NCBI GenBank assembly: GCA_020446945.1
Contig: JAGRDS010000032.1
Coordinates: forward strand, 1-64,000
Length of the DNA stretch: 64,000 nucleotides
From: Parvularculaceae bacterium
GTDB lineage: Bacteria > Pseudomonadota > Alphaproteobacteria > Caulobacterales > Parvularculaceae
Direction: 5' to 3'
A program made the translations under genes and the position numbers. Positions 58,219-64,000 of this stretch are shown piece after piece (the stretch's first letter is position 1; every line of letters begins with the position of its first letter). The notes below the pieces were generated by a model, which worked only from the letters and a program-made list of their open reading frames with translations, made no database searches and was not told the origin of the DNA.

Positions 58219-60447
58219 TTATTCGGCCGCCTCGATATGGGGCGAAATGTCGTCGGGCGCCGTCAGGATATGCGCCTCCGCGCGAACGAATTGCGGCAGG
58301 CGCACGCGCGCGTCGCGCCGGCGGGGGAAGGTGGCGCACGCGACCGTGCCGCGTCCTTCCTGGCTTGCAATGGCGAGAATGCCGCCCTGAATCTCCATCA
58401 GCGATTTCGACAGCGCCAGCCCGAGGCCGGAACCGCGCCGGGTTTTCGAGAAATGATCCTCGATCAGTTCGAACGGCGCGCCGAGCCGTGCGAGATTGCC
58501 TTTCGATATTCCGCAGCCATTGTCGGCGACGATGAGCGTCACGGCGTCGAGATCTGCTTCTATCGTCAGCGTCACGGCGCCGTTTTCCGGCGTGAACTTG
58601 ATGGCGTTCGACAAAAGGTTGAGCGCGACCTGCTTGACTGCGCGCGGGTCTGCGAACGCGGCCGGCGCATGCGCAATTGACGAGGTCAGCTTGACGCCGG
58701 CGTCGCTTGCGCGTTTGGCGACAAGGCGCGCGCATTCGTCCAGCAGGCGTTCAAGCTCGACGCGCTTCGGCTCGATCTGCAACTTGCCGGCCTCTATGCG
58801 CGACATGTCGAGAATATCGTCGATAAGTTCAAGCAGGTGCTGGCCGCTCGATAAAATGTCTTCGACATATTCGCGGTACTTTTCATCGCCCAGCGGACCG
58901 AACAATTCGGACTTCATGATCTCTGAGAAGCCGTTGATGGCGTTAAGCGGCGTGCGCAGTTCGTGGCTCATATTGGCGAGAAATTCGCTCTTGGAGCGGC
59001 TGGCGTCTTCGGCGCGGCGTTTTTCCAGTTCGTAGTTGCGCATCGTGTCGGAAAGCTCTCGCCGCGATGATTGAAGATCGCTCACCGTCGCTTCCAGTTC
59101 GCGTTCTTTTTTCTTTTGCGCGCGTGCGCGGCGTTTCGTATCGGTCGCGTTGGAGGCGATGCAGACAAGACCGCCTTCGCCGGTGCGCCGGCGCGCAATG
59201 TGCAGCCAGCGATCCTTGGGCAGTTCGACCTCGACGCTTTGCTCGTCGATCAGCGCATCGGGCGCGAAATATTTTTCGATCACCTCGCCGCCTGCCGGCG
59301 TCATCCGGGCGAGTTCTCCCGGCGTCAGGCCGGCGCGCACGTCTTTTGATTCAAGACGGAATATGGTGGCGAAACGCCGGTTCCACGCGGCGAGTTTTCC
59401 TTGCCCGTCCCAGAGAATGAACGCCTCGGGAATGCTTTCGATCGCGTCTTTCAAACGCGCCTCTGCGATCGCGGCGGTCGGCGCCTGCGATTTCGAACCG
59501 GTGAGATCGAACGCGGAGCCGGCGCGCTGGAAGCGCGTCGCCGAAGCGGACGTTCTGAAGTAAACGCGCGTCCAGCCGCCCGCCGGCTGGCGCAGGCGCG
59601 TCGTCGTTTCCGTAATCCCGCTCGTGTCGCCGGTCAGGACGGCGAGCGTATTGCGCAGATCCTCGGCGTGAACGAGCGCGGTGATCTCGCGCATGGAAAA
59701 AGTCCGGTCCCGACCGCCAAGGCCGATCGCCTCAAGGATGCTTCGCGTCATGGTGACGGATCGCTCCTTCGGATCGTAGGTCCACATGCCGGTCCGGCCG
59801 GCGGCCATTGCGGCGTTCGTCGTTTTCAGCGCCTCCACCGCCTCCGATGCGATCGACGCCGCCCGGCTCTGCCGGATGAACGCCGCCATCAGCGATGCGA
59901 CGGCGATCGAAATCGCGGCCAGCACGAACAGATAGAACAGCGAAACGGGCGTGCGCCCGTAAATATCATTTCGCGGCGCGACGACCAGAACCGCTTCGCC
60001 ATTGTCGAGCGGGCGCCAGGCGACAACCGCCTTGCCGGATTTCAGCGCGATCGTTGAAAGACCGCGCCGGGCGAGGTCCAGCGTTCTCGCATCCGCCGGT
60101 TCGACATCGACGCCGCCGGCCGAACCGGCGGCGGCGAGAATGTCGCCGGTTGGCGAAACGTGAAAAACGGCGCCTTCGCCGCGCGGCGCGCAGGCGTCGA
60201 GCGACTTGCGGACCGGATCGCCAGTCATCAGCGCGACATTGGCCGCCGCGGCGCAATCATTGGCGGCGCGTTCGACAAGCAGCGCGGTCTCGAACCGGCG
60301 CGCCTCGGCCTCTTCGCGGATTTTTCCGAAAAACAGGACCGCGATCGCGCCGACGAGCAACCCCGTCAGGAGCATAAGTCGACGCGGCGATAGCGCTTCC
60401 GCCCGGGCGGTCATTGCGCCAGCTCCCTTTTCTTCGGCCCCCATCAA
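58219..60447 (-). CDS. Membrane histidine kinase, PleC-like
   Basis: The 742-aa kinase has membrane helices at ~23-41 and ~167-192, a periplasmic loop between, two PAS-like segments (~205-310 and ~330-440), the phosphoacceptor His ~495 in NMSHELRTPLNAINGFSEIM, then FGPLG and an ATPase domain (LLSNAIKF, DNGCGISKGN, GSGLGLALSKS). The wording SHELRTPLNAINGFSEIM with FGPLG is that of PleC, the phosphatase/kinase of the DivK cell-polarity pathway. Start may be 60447 or 60414. Confidence 0.87.
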   Translation of the reverse strand: MMGAEEKGAGAMTARAEALSPRRLMLLTGLLVGAIAVLFFGKIREEAEARRFETALLVERAANDCAAAANVALMTGDPVRKSLDACAPRGEGAVFHVSPTGDILAAAGSAGGVDVEPADARTLDLARRGLSTIALKSGKAVVAWRPLDNGEAVLVVAPRNDIYGRTPVSLFYLFVLAAISIAVASLMAAFIRQSRAASIASEAVEALKTTNAAMAAGRTGMWTYDPKERSVTMTRSILEAIGLGGRDRTFSMREITALVHAEDLRNTLAVLTGDTSGITETTTRLRQPAGGWTRVYFRTSASATRFQRAGSAFDLTGSKSQAPTAAIAEARLKDAIESIPEAFILWDGQGKLAAWNRRFATIFRLESKDVRAGLTPGELARMTPAGGEVIEKYFAPDALIDEQSVEVELPKDRWLHIARRRTGEGGLVCIASNATDTKRRARAQKKKERELEATVSDLQSSRRELSDTMRNYELEKRRAEDASRSKSEFLANMSHELRTPLNAINGFSEIMKSELFGPLGDEKYREYVEDILSSGQHLLELIDDILDMSRIEAGKLQIEPKRVELERLLDECARLVAKRASDAGVKLTSSIAHAPAAFADPRAVKQVALNLLSNAIKFTPENGAVTLTIEADLDAVTLIVADNGCGISKGNLARLGAPFELIEDHFSKTRRGSGLGLALSKSLMEIQGGILAIASQEGRGTVACATFPRRRDARVRLPQFVRAEAHILTAPDDISPHIEAAE

Positions 60448-60490
60448 ACGCCCTTACCGCCTAAAGCGCTAGTCGATCTGTTAAATCCGG

Positions 60491-60512
60491 AAAAGGCGCC
60501 GCGTCGGCGCCT
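60491..60512 (-). terminator. Rho-independent-type terminator after pepN
   Basis: AGGCGCC (60494-60500) and GGCGCCT (60506-60512) form a 7-bp stem with a 5-nt loop. Reading the minus strand, TTTT follows. It lies just past the end of the minus-strand pepN gene. The T-run is short, so efficiency is uncertain. Confidence 0.55.
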
Positions 60513-60565
60513 GATGTTTACCATTTGGAAACTATTACCGTTCGCCGGCCCGTGTCACCAGCGAA

Positions 60566-63187
60566 TCAGGCCGCTTTTTCATCAGCCAGCAGCCTCGTCG
60601 CCATTTCGAACAGGTTCGCGGAAAGGTCTGACCGCGCGGCGATTTTCCTGAGCGCGGCCTGCGCATGGCGCCGGCGCACGGGTTCCAGCTTGCGCCAGCT
60701 CTCCAGCGCGGTCGTCAACCGCGCCGCCAGCTGCGGATTGAGCTTGTCTATGGCCAGCATCTGTTCGGCTGCGAAATCATATCCCGCGCCGTCCGCCCGG
60801 TGAAAACCCGAAAGGTTCTGGTTGGCGAAGGCGCCGATCAAGGCGCGAACCTTGTTCGGCGTTTTGATGTCGAACGCCTCATGGTTCAGCAGCGCGTGGA
60901 TTTCATCGAGCGCGCGGTCCGCCGGCGCCATGGCGCTCCAGGCGAGCCATTTGTTGACGACCAGCGTATCGGCGCGCCATTTCGCGTAGAAATCATTCAA
61001 CACTTTTTCGCGCGACGGCGCGTCGGACATGGCGATGGCGGCTGTCGCCGCCGCTTCATCCGTCATGTTCTGCGCCGATGCGGCCTGTTCTTCGGCGACC
61101 GAATAGTCCCCGCCGGCGACCAGCAGCGACAGGGCGGCGTTGCGCAGGGCGCGTCCGCCCGCCTGTTCGGGGCCGGGATCATACGGTTCGTTGGTCGCGA
61201 ATTCGCGGCGTACGGACAATAGCCGGTCCCTTAACGCATGGGCGAGCGTTTCGCGAACGCGCTTTCTGCCCGCATCGATTTTCGCGGGGTCGATAACCGA
61301 TGCGCGCTGGGCGAGTTCCGCCGCGCTCGGCGCCTTTAAAATCTCGGCGGCGAAAGCGGGATCGTCCCCGGCCTTGTCGAGGCTCGTCGCCAATGCGTCC
61401 GCAAAACGCGAGAGCGCATCATCCGGGTCCGTCATTTCGATGTCGGACGCGAAAGCAAGGCAGAGATCGCGCCAGAGCCCTTCTGTCGCCGACCAGCGCG
61501 CGAAGAGATCGCTTTCCGATTTCGCAAGCAGCAGCCGGTCGTTAAGGCTCAGGGCCTGGATGACATTCGCCGGCGCTGAAAAGCCGCGCAGAACGGATGC
61601 GACAGGACGCTCGCGGAAGGGTCCGAATTTCTGCGCGGCGCTGGCTGTCGTCAGGCGGATGACGCCTTCTTTCAGCAATTCGCCGGTCCTCGAACCGATC
61701 AGCGCGAATGCGACCGGTATGTCGCGCGGCGGTTTTTCCGATCGCCCCGGCGCTTTCCGCGTCGATTGGGAAAGCGTCAGTTCATAGGCGCCCGCGCTTT
61801 CGAATTTTTCGGTAACCGTTAACGTCGGCGCGCCGGCGTCGGCGTACCAGCGGCGAAACCGTTCAAGGTCTTCACCGCTCGCGTCTTCCATGGCCGCGAT
61901 GAAATCCTCGACGGTCGCCGCCGACCCGTCATGGCGCGTAAAATAAAGATCCGATCCCTTGCGGAAATTGTCAGGGCCAAGGATCGTCTTGATCATGCGG
62001 CAAAGTTCAGCGCCCTTTTCATAAACGGTCGCGGTGTAGAAATTGTCGATCGTAATGTAGCTTTCAGGGCGGACCGGATGGGCGAGAGGGCCTGCATCTT
62101 CCGGAAACTGCTGCGCCCATAAACGGCGCACGTCCTTGATCCGCTGGACGGGGCGCGAGCGCATGTCCGCTGAAAATTCCTGGTCGCGGAAAACCGTAAA
62201 CCCTTCTTTCAGGCAAAGCTGGAACCAGTCGCGGCAGGTGACGCGGTTGCCCGACCAGTTGTGAAAATATTCATGCGCGACGATCGATTCGATCGCTTCG
62301 TAGTCGGCGTCAGTCGCGGTGTCGGGCGAGGCGAGGACATAGGCCGAATTGAATATGTTAAGGCCCTTGTTCTCCATGGCGCCGAAATTGAAATGATCGA
62401 CCGCCACGATCATGAAAATATCGAGATCGTACTCGCGTCCGAAAACTTCCTCGTCCCATTTCATCGCGCGCTTCAGCGCATCCAGCGTGTAGCCGCATTT
62501 GTCGATGTTCTTCGCCTGAACGAAAACTTTCAGCGCGACGCGCTTTCCCGACTGCGTGATGAAAAAGTCTTCGGCGGCGACAAGATCGCCGGCGACGAGG
62601 GCGAAAAGATAGGAGGGTTTGGGGTGCGGGTCGGCCCATTGGGCGAAATGGCGCCCGTTCGCCAGATCGCCCCCGGCGAGCCTGTTGCCGTTCGACAGGA
62701 GAACGGGACAGGCGGCCTTGTCCGCTTCGATCCTGACGGTGTAGCGCGAAAGGCAATCGGGCCGGTCGATGAAATAGGTAATTCGCCGGAACCCTTCCGC
62801 CTCGCATTGCGTGCAGAACATTCCGTTCGACAGATAAAGGCCGGAAAGGGCTGTATTCGCCGCCGGCGAACAGGCGTTTTCGATTTCGAGCGTAAAGGCG
62901 CCCGGCGGATTGAAAACGACGAGCGAGGCGCCGCTGAGCGCATAGGCGGGCGGGGCGAGATCTTCCCCGTCGAGCGCGACGCGGATGAGTTCGATCTGCT
63001 CGCCGTTCAGCACGAGCGGGGCATCTGCCGGCGCGCCCACATTGCGCCGGACGGTAAGACGCGACTTGACGATCGTGCGCGCCGGATCCAGCGAGAAGGA
63101 CAGGTCGATCGCGTCGATCAGATAGGCCGGCGGCGCATAATCCTTGAGATAGACCGTCCGGGGCTGTTCGATTTCGCTTGTCGACAT
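60566..63187 (-). CDS. pepN: Aminopeptidase N (M1 family zinc metallopeptidase)
   Basis: The 873-aa protein has the M1 exopeptidase motif GAMENKG (269-275) and the zinc site HEYFH (305-309) in HEYFHNWSGNRVTCRDW, followed by a Glu (LKEGFTVFRDQE) as third ligand. It removes N-terminal residues from peptides in the cytoplasm. Start at 63187 fits the family N-terminus (MSTSEIEQPRTVYLKDY) and has AAAGGG upstream. Divergent from argF'. Confidence 0.95.
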   Translation of the reverse strand: MSTSEIEQPRTVYLKDYAPPAYLIDAIDLSFSLDPARTIVKSRLTVRRNVGAPADAPLVLNGEQIELIRVALDGEDLAPPAYALSGASLVVFNPPGAFTLEIENACSPAANTALSGLYLSNGMFCTQCEAEGFRRITYFIDRPDCLSRYTVRIEADKAACPVLLSNGNRLAGGDLANGRHFAQWADPHPKPSYLFALVAGDLVAAEDFFITQSGKRVALKVFVQAKNIDKCGYTLDALKRAMKWDEEVFGREYDLDIFMIVAVDHFNFGAMENKGLNIFNSAYVLASPDTATDADYEAIESIVAHEYFHNWSGNRVTCRDWFQLCLKEGFTVFRDQEFSADMRSRPVQRIKDVRRLWAQQFPEDAGPLAHPVRPESYITIDNFYTATVYEKGAELCRMIKTILGPDNFRKGSDLYFTRHDGSAATVEDFIAAMEDASGEDLERFRRWYADAGAPTLTVTEKFESAGAYELTLSQSTRKAPGRSEKPPRDIPVAFALIGSRTGELLKEGVIRLTTASAAQKFGPFRERPVASVLRGFSAPANVIQALSLNDRLLLAKSESDLFARWSATEGLWRDLCLAFASDIEMTDPDDALSRFADALATSLDKAGDDPAFAAEILKAPSAAELAQRASVIDPAKIDAGRKRVRETLAHALRDRLLSVRREFATNEPYDPGPEQAGGRALRNAALSLLVAGGDYSVAEEQAASAQNMTDEAAATAAIAMSDAPSREKVLNDFYAKWRADTLVVNKWLAWSAMAPADRALDEIHALLNHEAFDIKTPNKVRALIGAFANQNLSGFHRADGAGYDFAAEQMLAIDKLNPQLAARLTTALESWRKLEPVRRRHAQAALRKIAARSDLSANLFEMATRLLADEKAA

Positions 63188-63398
63188 TGTTGACCCTTTG
63201 AAAACATGAAGGCGCAATTGCGCGCCTCGAACCACGCCCGGTTGTCCCGCCGGGCGGCGCGGCGACGAAACGGCATAGATAGCAACCGCGCGGCCCATCG
63301 CAATAGCGTCCGCCCGGATCGGCGCGCCGCGAGGGCGGAAGACTTCTTGGAATAGGCGGAAACGGCTGTTAAAGACCGCGCGATGGAGCCGAAAACGA

Positions 63399-64000
63399 AT
63401 GAAGCACTTCCTTAACACCGCCGATTATACGCGCGCCGAAATCGCCGCGATGCTGGACGACGCCCGCGCCATGCGCCGCTCGCCGCTCGGCGACGCGCTC
63501 GCCGGAAAAACGATCGCCCTCCTGTTTCTCAACAATTCCCTCAGAACGCGCACGTCCTTCGATGTCGGCGCGCGCCAGCTTGGCGCGCATGCGGTGGTTC
63601 TGTCGCCGTCCGGCGGCATGTGGCCGCTCGAATTCGAAGACGGCGCCGTAATGGACGGCGAGGCGGAAGAACATGTGAAGGAGGCGGCGAGGGTTTTGTC
63701 GCGCTATTGCGACATTATCGGCGTGCGAGCCTTCCCGAAATTCCTCGACTGGGAGGAGGACCGGAAGGACAAGATCCTCAACGCATTCGCCCGCTACGCC
63801 GAGACGCCGGTCATCAATATGGAGACGATCACGCACCCCTGCCAGGAGCTGGCGCACATGATGGCGGTCGAGGATCAGTTTTCCGCCGAAAGCCGGCCGG
63901 GAACGGACGGCAAGAAATATGTTCTCACCTGGACCTATCACCCCAGGCCGCTGAACACGGCGGTCGCGAATTCGTCCCTGATGATAGCGGCGAAGTTCGG
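63399..64000 (+). CDS. argF': N-acetylornithine carbamoyltransferase (AOTCase), 5' part
   Basis: The first 200 codons encode a transcarbamoylase. SLRTRTSFDVGA is the carbamoyl-phosphate site, and HPCQELAHMM and TWTYHPRPLNTAVANSSLM follow. WPLEFEDGAVMDGEAEEHVKEAA and ITHPCQELAH match the Xanthomonas-type N-acetylornithine enzyme more closely than standard OTCase. It would carbamoylate N-acetylornithine in arginine synthesis. Truncated by the window end; start ATG 63399 has GGAG nearby. Confidence 0.82.
   Translation, partial: MKHFLNTADYTRAEIAAMLDDARAMRRSPLGDALAGKTIALLFLNNSLRTRTSFDVGARQLGAHAVVLSPSGGMWPLEFEDGAVMDGEAEEHVKEAARVLSRYCDIIGVRAFPKFLDWEEDRKDKILNAFARYAETPVINMETITHPCQELAHMMAVEDQFSAESRPGTDGKKYVLTWTYHPRPLNTAVANSSLMIAAKF

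Overview
The window comes from a GC-rich (roughly 65% by eye) alphaproteobacterium. Support includes a 23S-5S rRNA end of alphaproteobacterial type, a PleC-like cell-cycle histidine kinase, DUF2336 and COG2345 proteins, and a full Rhodobacter-type gene transfer agent (GTA) head-tail cluster. A caulobacterial, hyphomonad or parvularculal lineage fits best, but the genus cannot be read from the sequence.

Layout. 1-370: 3' end of an rRNA operon (23S tail, 5S, terminator). 0.5-27.9 kb: ordinary chromosomal genes on both strands. These include envelope and lipoprotein genes, a class A penicillin-binding protein, a redox/stress block (TetR, AhpD-like, thioredoxin-like, Cys-containing MarR), the oxygen-sensitive class III ribonucleotide reductase nrdDG behind two NrdR-type boxes, a serine hydrolase, a Baeyer-Villiger-type monooxygenase, an MBOAT O-acyltransferase with an SGNH-like partner, a proline-iminopeptidase-like lipoprotein, two paralogous secreted proteins of unknown function, a glycosidase-like lipoprotein, a Zn-protease-like protein and a [Fe-S]-type COG2345 regulator. 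28.4-41.9 kb: a compact run of 17 plus-strand genes equivalent to RcGTA g1-g15 (with g3.5 and g10.1), many overlapping by 1-4 nt. Just upstream is an unusual six-copy 12-bp direct repeat array, and a pair of opposed G-quadruplex-type tracts lies between the capsid and connector genes.

Directly after GTA g15 the base composition drops sharply (41.9-43.5 kb). There sits a three-gene toxin-antitoxin-chaperone (TAC) module: RelE/HigB-like toxin, HTH antitoxin with a long hydrophobic tail, and SecB-like chaperone. The order matches the mycobacterial HigB1-HigA1-SecB-like system. It is the best candidate for a new and interesting system here, and looks like a recent acquisition at the GTA edge.

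43.6-64 kb returns to host composition: a DnaJ/CbpA-type protein, a large unknown protein, an alpha/beta hydrolase-OsmC fusion, a DegP protease followed by an OmpR-type two-component pair, glnE at the head of an overlapping operon with two degenerate FAD oxidoreductases and a GcvT-like protein, the PleC-like kinase, aminopeptidase N, and the start of an argF'-type N-acetylornithine carbamoyltransferase that runs off the end.
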